The notes beneath the pieces are model-generated. The model saw only the letters and a program-made list of their open reading frames with translations, had not been told where the DNA came from and did no database searches. The translations under genes were made by a program, and so were the position numbers. A stretch of 64,000 bases of DNA from DAOUJI01 sp965197415 (GTDB taxonomy: Bacteria > Chloroflexota > Dehalococcoidia > Lucifugimonadales > JAGWBF01): the NCBI GenBank assembly GCA_965197415.1, contig OZ240207.1, positions 1,798,001 through 1,862,000 of the forward strand, written 5' to 3'. Each line of letters opens with the position of its first letter. The stretch's first letter is position 1. Below, piece by piece: positions 16,771 to 24,527 of the stretch.

Positions 16771-17607
16771 CTATCGCCACAAGAGTCCGAGGCTCAGCCT
16801 GTTCAGAAGCTCCCGCTTCTTCAGCGCTCTCCGCGTGTCGAAGAGCGCCGTCCTTCGCCAGTTGGTCTGCCCGTCGCGGTCGAACCCCCGCAGCGGCCGC
16901 TTCTCGGGCGGCAGCGTCATGCCGTGGTCTTCGAGCAACGTCAGCTCCACCGCCCGCAGGCGCTCCTCCTCCGCCAGCCACGCAAGCCCCTTCCCGTCGT
17001 TGGGGTGAGCGTCCTTCAGCCCCCGCCACTCGACGATCATCGCCCACGCATCGCCGAACACCTCCTCGTCGTCGGGGGCCGGCTCCAGGGTCACGAGGTC
17101 GGGGTACTCACGCCGCTCCGTGGGCCTCGACGGAGGCTTCCTTCCAGCGTCCGACGCACCTGCTTCCGCCTGGGAGGGACCGGCGCCGGCGTGACCGGCC
17201 CCGGTCCCCTGGGCTTCGCTGCTCTTCAGTGCTTCCACCCGGCCCTCGACGGCAGCCATTCGCCTGCGCAGCTCCTTGCCCAACTCGTCGTGGCCCTTTT
17301 CATGCGCCTCACGGCCCTTCTCCAGCGCCTCGACCCGGCTCTCCAGCTTATCGTTGCGCTCCCGCTGCCGGGCCGCAGCCGAGCCGACGCCCTCCTGCAA
17401 CGCACGCTCCAGGGCCTGCCGCACCCGCCTCGACAGCTGCCCAGTCCTGGCGCACTCGGCCACCGTCCGCTGGTCCAGCTCCAGCACCCGCGCCGCGCCC
17501 TTGAAGCCCTTGTCCCGCACCAGCTCTTGCAGCAGCGTCATCAGCCGCATGTGGTGCATGTTCTCGATGTCCTTGCTGTCCTCGATGCCGTGTTCTGTCG
17601 TTTTCAT
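16771..17607 (-). CDS. Uncharacterised protein with HTH-like start and coiled coil
   Basis: The 278-residue product starts at ATG 17607 after a purine-rich GAGGGAGAAAAGAG site. Residues 20-70 resemble a helix-turn-helix (GFKGAARVLELDQRTVAECARTG). A charged coiled coil follows at about 75-130 (RERNDKLESRVEALEKGREA), then a low-complexity Ala/Gly/Pro linker and a C-terminal region with WAMIVEWRGLKDAHPNDGKG and an Arg/Lys-rich tail. A DNA-binding oligomeric protein is likely. It is divergent from the T4SS operon across the palindrome-rich spacer, so it could regulate transfer or act as an oriT accessory factor. No family was recognised. Confidence 0.65.
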   Translation of the reverse strand: MKTTEHGIEDSKDIENMHHMRLMTLLQELVRDKGFKGAARVLELDQRTVAECARTGQLSRRVRQALERALQEGVGSAAARQRERNDKLESRVEALEKGREAHEKGHDELGKELRRRMAAVEGRVEALKSSEAQGTGAGHAGAGPSQAEAGASDAGRKPPSRPTERREYPDLVTLEPAPDDEEVFGDAWAMIVEWRGLKDAHPNDGKGLAWLAEEERLRAVELTLLEDHGMTLPPEKRPLRGFDRDGQTNWRRTALFDTRRALKKRELLNRLSLGLLWR

Positions 17608-18122
17608 GGCTCTTTTCTCCCTCGCAGTATCTCTCCTGAGCTAATGTCCGGCCCTTCCAGCGGCCTCTGACCACTGTTTTGGGGCACGTCATGCACCCCC
17701 ACTTCAATCGCATTTTCCGGGGCCTAATGTCATTGGGACGCCGCTCCAACCGACCCGCCGATGTCATTCCCCACGTTTGGCGATGTCATTGCCGTCCGGA
17801 ACGCCATCATTCGGAAAAGTGTTTCCTGTTTACGTCCTGTAGGGGGGTGATTTCCCCTGTATCAGCTACGAAATCACGACTCAGGCTGCTCTGCTACAAA
17901 ACTGAAACTCCTGTACACCCCCAATACTGCACGAAAGGGGCCGAAAAAAAGAGGGCCTATAACCCCCCGCATCCCTGCGCAGGGTCACGGGGGAACGGCC
18001 CGTAACCCCCCGCATCCGTGCGCAGAGCTATGAGGGGTCTTATTTCCAGTTTCATTTGTTCACACTTTTCTGCGACTGACGCGGTCCGGTGAACCGCAGC
18101 AAACCGCAGGGAGGTGAACATC
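17608..18122. promoter_or_regulatory. Palindrome-rich divergent spacer upstream of the T4SS operon (candidate oriT/operator region)
   Basis: No gene is seen. Structured elements are: ATGTCATT three times at 17727, 17761 and 17783; a hairpin GGAAA-AGTG-TTTCC at 17813-17826; an 8-bp perfect inverted repeat GTGATTTC/GAAATCAC at 17847-17854 and 17870-17877; and two hairpin-forming direct repeats at 17960 and 18003. This density in an otherwise A+T-richer spacer between divergent genes is typical of transfer origins or multi-operator regions; which one cannot be decided from sequence. Confidence 0.5.
17960..18038. repeat. Pair of hairpin-forming direct repeats
   Basis: TAACCCCCCGCATCC(C/G)TGCGCAG(G/A)G occurs at 17960-17984 and 18003-18027. 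The first copy holds a perfect 12-bp palindrome CCCTGCGCAGGG (17973-17984) inside a 6-bp outer stem CCCCCG/CGGGGG. The second keeps the TGCGCA centre and an outer ACCCC/GGGGT pair. They lie about 100 bp before the first T4SS gene. Confidence 0.6.
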
Positions 18123-18728
18123 TTGGCGCTGAAATCGAAACCCAGGTCTATCAGGCGAATCCTGCCCCTTGTTTCCGCGCTGCTGTTAGCGGCGCTTCTG
18201 GCAATCCCCGCAAGCAACATGGCCCTGGCCCAGACGCCGCCCGGCAACGAGCTGACCCTGGTCAACGCCGACCGGGAGTTCGTGGAGCGAAAGGGCGGCG
18301 GCGAGTTCGTCGCCCGCCCAGTCTTCGACCGGGAGATCGCGGACCTCTTCTACGCGGTCAGGGACGCCGACACCGGCGACTGGATAAGCGCCATGTACCG
18401 GGTCAGCGGCGGAGAGAAGAAGCGAAGCGACGGCTGGGAATACTCGTGGGAGTACCCCGACCTCGACGAGCACCCCGACCTCGACCGCGACAGGGCGTAC
18501 CTGCTGGTGATGCTGGCCGTCGCCGAGGACGGCAAGCGGGGCGAGTTCTACGCCGTCGTCCCCATCCACGAACCCGGACGCATCTGGGACAAGATCCTGT
18601 CCGCCCTCAACCCGGCGCGCTGGGCGAGGGCCTTCGCCGGCTGGATGATCGAGGGAGTCCACGGGACCCTCTGCGGAGTGGTTGAGCGGGCGTCCGGCGA
18701 GGACGCCGACAACTGCGGGGGCGGGTAG
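18123..18728 (+). CDS. Secreted or membrane-anchored protein at head of T4SS operon
   Basis: I prefer TTG 18123 to GTG 18114 because GGGAGGTG sits at normal distance only from the TTG; the rest of this operon also uses TTG starts. The product of about 201 residues begins with basic residues and a hydrophobic signal segment (ILPLVSALLLAALLAI...ALAQ). A polar, acidic domain follows with no recognised fold. A C-terminal part contains ALNPARWARAFAGWMIEGVHGTLCG, which could be an amphipathic membrane helix. It is four bases before the VirB6-like gene, so it probably belongs to the conjugation channel, but it is not identifiable as a known VirB protein. Confidence 0.7.
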   Translation: MALKSKPRSIRRILPLVSALLLAALLAIPASNMALAQTPPGNELTLVNADREFVERKGGGEFVARPVFDREIADLFYAVRDADTGDWISAMYRVSGGEKKRSDGWEYSWEYPDLDEHPDLDRDRAYLLVMLAVAEDGKRGEFYAVVPIHEPGRIWDKILSALNPARWARAFAGWMIEGVHGTLCGVVERASGEDADNCGGG

Positions 18729-18731
18729 CCG

Positions 18732-19712
18732 ATGAGCGACATTCTCACCGGCACCCCTCCCGACCTCACCTACGCCCACGAGCTGGTGCGCCAGGCGTGG
18801 ATGGTCGTCTGGGCCATAACAACCGGCGCCCTGGTGGTCATCCTCGGCTGGATGGGCCTGAGCTTCATCGTGAGCGAGCACCTGGGCCGCCAGCAGACGG
18901 GCTGGCGGGAGATGGTGCCCCGGCTGGTGCTGGGCCTCGTGGCCGCCGCGTCTTCCCTGTGGTGGTGCGCCCTGGTCCTCGACGTGGCCGACGCCGTGTC
19001 CGGCTTCGTCGCCGTCTCGCTGAACGTGACGGCGGGCGACATGCTCCGCTCCACGCTCCGCACTCTGCTTACCGCCGTCAACGCCGGGAGCGTGGGCATG
19101 GCCCTGCTGCTGGCGGTCCTCTACCTGGTCTACGGCTTCTTCGTCCTCTACGTGATCGTGCAGATGGTGCTGCGCCTGGCCCTCATCGACATTCTCTTGG
19201 CCCTTGCCCCGATTGCCCTGGGGCTATGGATTCTGCCCCACACGGCGGGATGGGGCCGCCACTGGCTGCGCCTCTTCATGACGACGGTGTTCCAGCAGGC
19301 CATCCAGCTCATCGCGTTGGCGCTTGGGTTCGGCTTCCTGAAGGAGTTCGCGGGGATAGCGGCCTTCGAGCCGGTGCAGGACCTGATCTGGAAGCTCCTC
19401 ATGTCCCTGGCCTTCGTCTACATGGCAACCCGCGTCCCGTCGATGCTCGGCAATCACGGCACCTTCGACTCCTGGCTCTCGATGCTCTACTTCGGCATGA
19501 ACCTGCCCTCGTCGCTGGCGCGTTCGGCCCGGACCATCGGCTTGGTGGCGGGCGGCGCGGCGGGAGGGCCGGGAGGCATGGCGGTGGGAGCGATGGCGGC
19601 CAGCGCGGGCGTTTCGGCCGCCGCCAGCGGCCTCAGCTCGGCGGCTTCGATGGCGACCCCATCGGCTGGCGGGGGAGACGGCGGCGGCGAGCCCAGGAGC
19701 AGCGGCGAGTAG
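18732..19712 (+). CDS. VirB6/TrbL-like polytopic membrane protein of T4SS
   Basis: This 326-residue protein has about six to seven hydrophobic segments between residues 20 and 245 and a Gly/Ala/Ser-rich C-terminal tail. The pattern of a long central hydrophobic pair (VLYLVYGFFVLYVIVQMVLRLALIDILLALAPIALGLWI) ending in a helix-breaking Pro is typical of VirB6/TrbL inner-membrane channel proteins. It follows the secreted protein by three bases and precedes the pilin gene. Family assignment rests on topology and context more than on conserved residues. Confidence 0.75.
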   Translation: MSDILTGTPPDLTYAHELVRQAWMVVWAITTGALVVILGWMGLSFIVSEHLGRQQTGWREMVPRLVLGLVAAASSLWWCALVLDVADAVSGFVAVSLNVTAGDMLRSTLRTLLTAVNAGSVGMALLLAVLYLVYGFFVLYVIVQMVLRLALIDILLALAPIALGLWILPHTAGWGRHWLRLFMTTVFQQAIQLIALALGFGFLKEFAGIAAFEPVQDLIWKLLMSLAFVYMATRVPSMLGNHGTFDSWLSMLYFGMNLPSSLARSARTIGLVAGGAAGGPGGMAVGAMAASAGVSAAASGLSSAASMATPSAGGGDGGGEPRSSGE

Positions 19713-19819
19713 CCGCAATACCACGACGGAGGCGGAGAGATGTGCAGCTAAACGGAGCTTACGGACACCGACCGATAGAGACGAGCAAAGCACTCGAATC
19801 GAGAGAGGAGAAAGAAGGA

Positions 19820-20116
19820 ATGGAACAGCTGACTCAGACCATATCGAACCTGGTGGGCATCCTGCTGGGCGTCGTGGGAGCGATAGGCGTCGGCTTCTTC
19901 ATCTACGGCGCGTACCTGTACCTCACGGCCAGCGGAGCGCCCCACCAGATGGAGCGCGGCAAGAGCGCAATGATGACCGCCCTGGCGGGCATCGTCCTGG
20001 CCCTGGTCGCCTACGGCGTGGTGGAGCTGGTGATGAACGCCGTCGTGGACCCGGGAATCGACATCGACGACGTGCTGCCCGAACCCGAAGCGCCGGACGC
20101 ACCCGCCGACAGCTAG
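19820..20116 (+). CDS. VirB2/TrbC-like pilin or small membrane subunit
   Basis: ATG 19820 follows GAAAGAAGGA. The 98-residue protein has two transmembrane helices (about 10-35 and 48-72) separated by a short basic loop (APHQMERGKSAMM), the layout of TrbC/VirB2 pilins. The loop resembles other Gram-positive-type VirB2 proteins. An acidic, proline-rich C-terminal tail follows. It would form the pilus or a channel subunit. A second protein of this type is at 21856. Confidence 0.75.
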   Translation: MEQLTQTISNLVGILLGVVGAIGVGFFIYGAYLYLTASGAPHQMERGKSAMMTALAGIVLALVAYGVVELVMNAVVDPGIDIDDVLPEPEAPDAPADS

Positions 20117-20143
20117 GCGGACGTGAGAAGGGAGGAAAAAGAC

Positions 20144-21859
20144 ATGAGAGAACACGAGGTACCGACTCACGTTCAGGCCGAGGACAGGGTGCTATTGGGG
20201 TTCACCTTCCCGCAGGTCGTTGCGGTGGTGGCCGTGTGCGCCCTGTCCTACGGGGCCTACCGCTACGCCCCCGTAGGCCCGTCCGAGGTGCGCATGGCCC
20301 TGGCAGTCCTCTTCGGACTGGTGGGGGTGGCGATGGTCGTGGGGAAGATAGGCGGTCGGCGGCTGCCCCTGGTGGCCGCCGACCTGCTGAAGTACCGGCT
20401 GGGGGCGCGGCTCTACGCCGGGCCGGTGTCCCAGCTGGTGCGGGCCGAGCCGCCCGCGCCGGCGCAGCCGGTGAAGAGCGGCCCCGGCCCCGTGAGCCTG
20501 ATGGCGAAACGCGCCGGACGCGGGCTGGGAAGGTTGCGCAAGAACAGGAAGACCCGCAAGAACACGGAGCGCCGCAACGGGCGCATGCGCTGGTTCGGCA
20601 AGCGCAGGGGGAAGGACGGGGGGAACCACCACGGCCAAGAGCACAGGGCCGAGACGCTGGAGACGAGGAATCGGAAGCCCCGCATGGGCTGGATTCCGGT
20701 CGTGGCCCTGGCCGTCCTGATGGCGGCTGTCGTGGCCGTCCCGCAGTCGGCCCTGGCCGACGACCACGAGCCCTGGCGGGACGAGATCGACTTCGAGGTC
20801 GAGGAACCCGTCCCCGGACGGAGGATATTCGTCGAGGCCCTCACCGTCTCCGGCGACCGGGCCGCCGTCACGCTGAGGGCGGCAACGGACATAGACATCC
20901 GGGTGCGGGCCTTCGGCGGGCCGGAGGGCGCGTCGCTCCGCTTCTGGGGCTCGGCAACCCTGGCCCAGGGGGAGCGCATCGACTACTCGCTCCCCCTCCA
21001 CGGTCCCGCGCCGTCCTTCACCGTGTCCTGGGAGGACACCCTCGGCCAGGCCGGGGCGCTGACCTTCGAGGAAGCACAGCTTCCCTTCCCCCTGCCGGTC
21101 GTGGAGGGGGAGTTGTGCGACCTTCGCATGACCTCCCTGGGCTGGACGCCCGGAGCGGTCAGCGGCGTCATCGAGTCCGAGTGCGCCGCCGCCGTCGAGG
21201 AGGCCGTCGAGCTTCAGACGGTGGCCGGGCACGAGAGCGTCACCGAGACGGCCCTGAAGGACGCCCAGGTGACGGCGACCACGGGGACGCTCTCCGCCGC
21301 GACCGGCGCGTCGCGAACGAGTGAACCCTTCGTTCCCAACGGCGAGACGAGCTTCCGGCTCGGCGTGCCCGCAGGCGAGGCGATTCACGCCGTGAGCGTG
21401 GACGTGAGCCTGGAGGCGAGCCTGAGCATCCCCATCCCCCCGCTGACCGTGCTCACCCACCACCCGGAGCGGACGGAGCAGGTCACCAGGACCGTGCACC
21501 TCCATCGCCCGGGGGACAGCGACTCCGACAGTGAGACGGCGACGGCCACCTGCGAGGACGGCGCCACGGCGTCCGCCACCGCGACGGCCTACGCCTACGT
21601 CCCCAGCGCCACCATCGCCAAGGAGGTGACGGTGGAGGTCCTGCACAAGGAGCACGTCAAGGCCGAGACGGTGGAGCGAGAGCCGGTCACACGCACCCGC
21701 GAGGAGCGACTAAGCCTCGCGTCCGCCGTGGGATCGGACGACCCCTTCGCCGTCCTGGTCCTGCCGGAGCCGGAGCCGGAGGACCCGCCCGCAGAGCAGG
21801 AGCCCGCCGACGGGCTGCGCGGCTGGTTCGACCAATTGGGCTGGGAGTGGCCCTGGTGA
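20144..21859 (+). CDS. PrgI (VirB3-like) domain fused in frame to a large secreted domain
   Basis: ATG 20144 follows GGGAGG. Residues 1-95 match PrgI/VirB3: VPTHVQAEDRVLLGFTFPQ and two membrane helices (about 22-42 and 50-70). A basic linker (about 100-180) leads to a second signal-like segment at about 181-205 (MGWIPVVALAVLMAAVVAVPQSALA), then about 365 residues of beta-rich, acidic extracellular sequence and a short aromatic end. PrgI proteins are normally about 100 residues, so this looks like a fusion of PrgI and a separate secreted protein. An internal ATG at 20684 could also start the secreted part alone. VirB3 docks with VirB4, which is encoded just downstream. Confidence 0.8.
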   Translation: MREHEVPTHVQAEDRVLLGFTFPQVVAVVAVCALSYGAYRYAPVGPSEVRMALAVLFGLVGVAMVVGKIGGRRLPLVAADLLKYRLGARLYAGPVSQLVRAEPPAPAQPVKSGPGPVSLMAKRAGRGLGRLRKNRKTRKNTERRNGRMRWFGKRRGKDGGNHHGQEHRAETLETRNRKPRMGWIPVVALAVLMAAVVAVPQSALADDHEPWRDEIDFEVEEPVPGRRIFVEALTVSGDRAAVTLRAATDIDIRVRAFGGPEGASLRFWGSATLAQGERIDYSLPLHGPAPSFTVSWEDTLGQAGALTFEEAQLPFPLPVVEGELCDLRMTSLGWTPGAVSGVIESECAAAVEEAVELQTVAGHESVTETALKDAQVTATTGTLSAATGASRTSEPFVPNGETSFRLGVPAGEAIHAVSVDVSLEASLSIPIPPLTVLTHHPERTEQVTRTVHLHRPGDSDSDSETATATCEDGATASATATAYAYVPSATIAKEVTVEVLHKEHVKAETVEREPVTRTREERLSLASAVGSDDPFAVLVLPEPEPEDPPAEQEPADGLRGWFDQLGWEWPW

Positions 21860-22176
21860 GACGCGCCGCGACCCTGCTGATTCTCACCGGCGCGGCCCTC
21901 GTGTTCACGGGGGCTGCGCCGGAGGAGCACGACACGATGCTGGAGCAGTTCGACCGCGTGCTCACGGCGATGGCCTACGCCGCCTCCGGCCTCTGCCTGT
22001 TCGCCATCGTCTGGGCGGGATTCGTCCTGATGGCCGAGGGAGGCGAGGAGCGTGGCGGCGGCAGGGCCAAGGCCGCCGTCGTCATGGCGGTCGTCGGCCT
22101 CGTGCTGGTGCTGTCGGCCAAGGGCGTCGCCGCGCTGCTGAGCAGCGGCATCATCCCATCCTTTCCAACCCCATAG
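21856..22176 (+). CDS. Second VirB2/TrbC-like small membrane protein
   Basis: GTG 21856 overlaps the upstream stop (GTGA) and has GGGAG eight bases before, so it is preferred to GTG 21847. The 106-residue product has a signal-like first helix ending near TGAAPEEHD and two further hydrophobic helices (about 38-60 and 70-95) around a basic loop (GGEERGGGRAKAA), as in VirB2/TrbC pilins. Two such genes in one cluster may supply a major and a minor subunit. Confidence 0.7.
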   Translation: MRRAATLLILTGAALVFTGAAPEEHDTMLEQFDRVLTAMAYAASGLCLFAIVWAGFVLMAEGGEERGGGRAKAAVVMAVVGLVLVLSAKGVAALLSSGIIPSFPTP

Positions 22177-22195
22177 AGCAAAGGAAACGAGCGAA

Positions 22196-24475
22196 TTGAA
22201 GAAGCTGATTGAACGAATCACAAGGCGAGGAACGGAGACCGCAACGAGAGAGACCGGCGCTTCGCAGGAGACGCCGGAAGAGAGGCTTCCGGCCAACCCG
22301 CAGAGCACTGAGGCAACGACTCCGGTCCCCAAGCCGCTCCCCGAGCTGCCCCTGTTCTTCATGCTGTCCCACCTGGACGACGACGGCCCGGTGCGCCTCG
22401 ACGGGGTGAAGCTCGGCGTGTGCGAGGTGATGGGTCTCGAAATAGACGAGCCGAAGCTGGGAGCCTTCGCCGGGGCGCTCAACGCCCTGGACTTCCCCGC
22501 TCAGCTTCTCGTCCGCCAGCACCCGCCACGGTTGGCAGGGATGCGGGAGAAGCTGCAACAGGCCCAGCCGGACGACCTGCCCCCGCAGACGAGGGCCGCC
22601 GCCGAGTCCCTACGGCGTCTGTTGACCGACCTTGAGGCCCGCGACGGCATCCTCGACCGGCGCTTCTACGCCGTGTGCGAGGCGGCCCGCATCGACGATC
22701 TTCGCGGCCTGCTTGCACGGGCCGGGCTGTCCGTCCACCGGCTGAAGGGCAGGCAGCTCCGCATGTTCCTGGTGGCCGCAGCCCTTGGCGGCTCGCCATC
22801 CGAGTTCGACGAGGAGACGCCGGTCGAGGTGGAGATAGGCCGGCGCGACGTGCGCGTCGGAGACCGGCTGGTCCGCTCCCTTCACCTGGGCAAGTGGCCC
22901 CGCTCGCTGGCCCCCGGCTTCCTGCAAGGGCTCATGGCAGCGGGAGCGCCGATGGACCTGTCCGTCCACGTCGGCCCGATACCGGCTGAGCAGGCGGCGA
23001 GGACGCTGGAGTGGCAGAAGGTCCGCTTCGAGTCGGCCCAGTCCCTGTCCTTCAAGCGCGGCCGCACCATGTCCCCCGAGGCGGAGATCGCCCTGGAGGA
23101 CATCACCCGGCTGAGGGACGAGGTGCAGCGGGGCAGGGAGAGGCTGTTTCATGCGTCCCTGTCCGTCACCCTCCACGCCAGGGACGAGGCGGCGCTCAAG
23201 GAGATGACCCAGCGGGCGAAGGCCCACTTCGCCGCCACGCTCGGCAAGCTGGACAACCTGGCCTTCCGCCAGCGCGAGGGCCTGTTGTCCACCCTGCCCC
23301 TGGGCCTGAACGCCGTCGCCGAGTGGCGGACGCTGGACACGTCCAGCATCGCCCGTCTCTTCCCCTTCTCGCCCCCGGACCTGGACACCCGCAGCGGCAC
23401 CCTCTACGGCATCGACATGCGGGCCTGCTCCCCCGTGGTCTACGACCCCTGGGACGGCACCCACCTGAACGCCAACACCGCCGTCCTCGCAAGGTCCGGC
23501 AGCGGCAAATCCTTCGCCACCAAGCTGGGAGTATTGCGCGGCATCACTCGCGGCGTCACCGCCTACGTCATCGACCCCGAAGGCGAGTACGCGGACATGG
23601 CCCGCGCAGCGGGCGGCAGGGTGCTGTCCCCCGGCGTGCCCGGCGAGGGCATGAACCCCTTCGTCATCGAGCGGGGCGACTCCGAGGAGATGCTCCAGCG
23701 CATCGGCAGCCTGAGACGGCTCATCGAGGTGATGGTGGGCGAGAGCCTCGGCGCGGAGCGCAGGGCGTCGCTCGACCACGCCCTGGCGGGCTACTACGCC
23801 AAGCCCCGCGAGCGCACCGGCTTCCGAGACTTCTACAAGCACCTTCAGGAAGACGAGGCGGGAGACCCCGATCTGGCAAGGCTGCTGCGGCCCTTCGCCA
23901 CCGGCAGCCTCCGCCACCTGCTCTCCGACGAGGGCGACGACCTGCTCGGCAACGAGGCCCTGGTCACGGTCTTCGACCTTCGATTGCTCGAACCGGAGCT
24001 GCGCCCCGCCGCCGCGATGGTCTGCACCGAGACGGTGTGGGCCGCGGCCGCCCAGGACCCCAAGCCCCGCCTGCTGGTCGTGGACGAGGTGTGGTCGATC
24101 ATGCAGCACCCCGAGGGCGCGGCCTTCATGGTCAGCATGGCGAAGCGGGCGCGCAAGCACCGGCTCGGACTCCAGTTCATCACCCAGGACGTGCAGGACC
24201 TTCTCTCCGAGGACACGTCTAGGACCATCACCGGACACTCCGGCAGGGCGCTCCTCCAGAACGCCGCCTTCAAGCTGCTTCTCCAGCAGGACGCCGCCGC
24301 CATAAGCACCGTTGGCGACGCCTTCGACCTGCCCGAAGACCTTCAGCGCTGGCTGCTGTCCTGCCCCAGGGGAGACGGCCTGCTGCTGGCGAAGGGACAC
24401 CGCTTCCCCGTCCGCATCGAGGCGACCCCGGAGGAGACGGCGGTCATCGAGTGGCGGCCGGGCCAGCACAGGTAG
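22196..24475 (+). CDS. virB4: VirB4-family conjugation ATPase
   Basis: Translation starts at TTG 22196. The 759-residue protein has the N-terminal VirB4 domain and a C-terminal ATPase with Walker A RSGSGKS (Lys438), VIDPEGEYADMA after it, Walker B LLVVDEVWSI (Asp630-Glu631) and the sensor-like QFITQDVQDLL. VirB4 energises assembly of type IV secretion channels at the inner membrane, and it is the best single marker that this is a conjugative system. It lies between the pilin-like gene and the coupling ATPase in the same operon. Size and motif spacing are normal and no lesion is seen. Confidence 0.93.
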   Translation: MKKLIERITRRGTETATRETGASQETPEERLPANPQSTEATTPVPKPLPELPLFFMLSHLDDDGPVRLDGVKLGVCEVMGLEIDEPKLGAFAGALNALDFPAQLLVRQHPPRLAGMREKLQQAQPDDLPPQTRAAAESLRRLLTDLEARDGILDRRFYAVCEAARIDDLRGLLARAGLSVHRLKGRQLRMFLVAAALGGSPSEFDEETPVEVEIGRRDVRVGDRLVRSLHLGKWPRSLAPGFLQGLMAAGAPMDLSVHVGPIPAEQAARTLEWQKVRFESAQSLSFKRGRTMSPEAEIALEDITRLRDEVQRGRERLFHASLSVTLHARDEAALKEMTQRAKAHFAATLGKLDNLAFRQREGLLSTLPLGLNAVAEWRTLDTSSIARLFPFSPPDLDTRSGTLYGIDMRACSPVVYDPWDGTHLNANTAVLARSGSGKSFATKLGVLRGITRGVTAYVIDPEGEYADMARAAGGRVLSPGVPGEGMNPFVIERGDSEEMLQRIGSLRRLIEVMVGESLGAERRASLDHALAGYYAKPRERTGFRDFYKHLQEDEAGDPDLARLLRPFATGSLRHLLSDEGDDLLGNEALVTVFDLRLLEPELRPAAAMVCTETVWAAAAQDPKPRLLVVDEVWSIMQHPEGAAFMVSMAKRARKHRLGLQFITQDVQDLLSEDTSRTITGHSGRALLQNAAFKLLLQQDAAAISTVGDAFDLPEDLQRWLLSCPRGDGLLLAKGHRFPVRIEATPEETAVIEWRPGQHR

Positions 24476-24527
24476 AGAACGCAACGACGGACACGCAGAG
24501 AGAACGCCAATAGAGAGGAGTAGAGCA

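Noticed and set aside
18797..20116. 439-codon frame overlapping the VirB6-like and pilin genes
   Set aside because: Only its last 98 codons, starting at ATG 19820, look real; the rest is an out-of-frame shadow of the VirB6-like gene.
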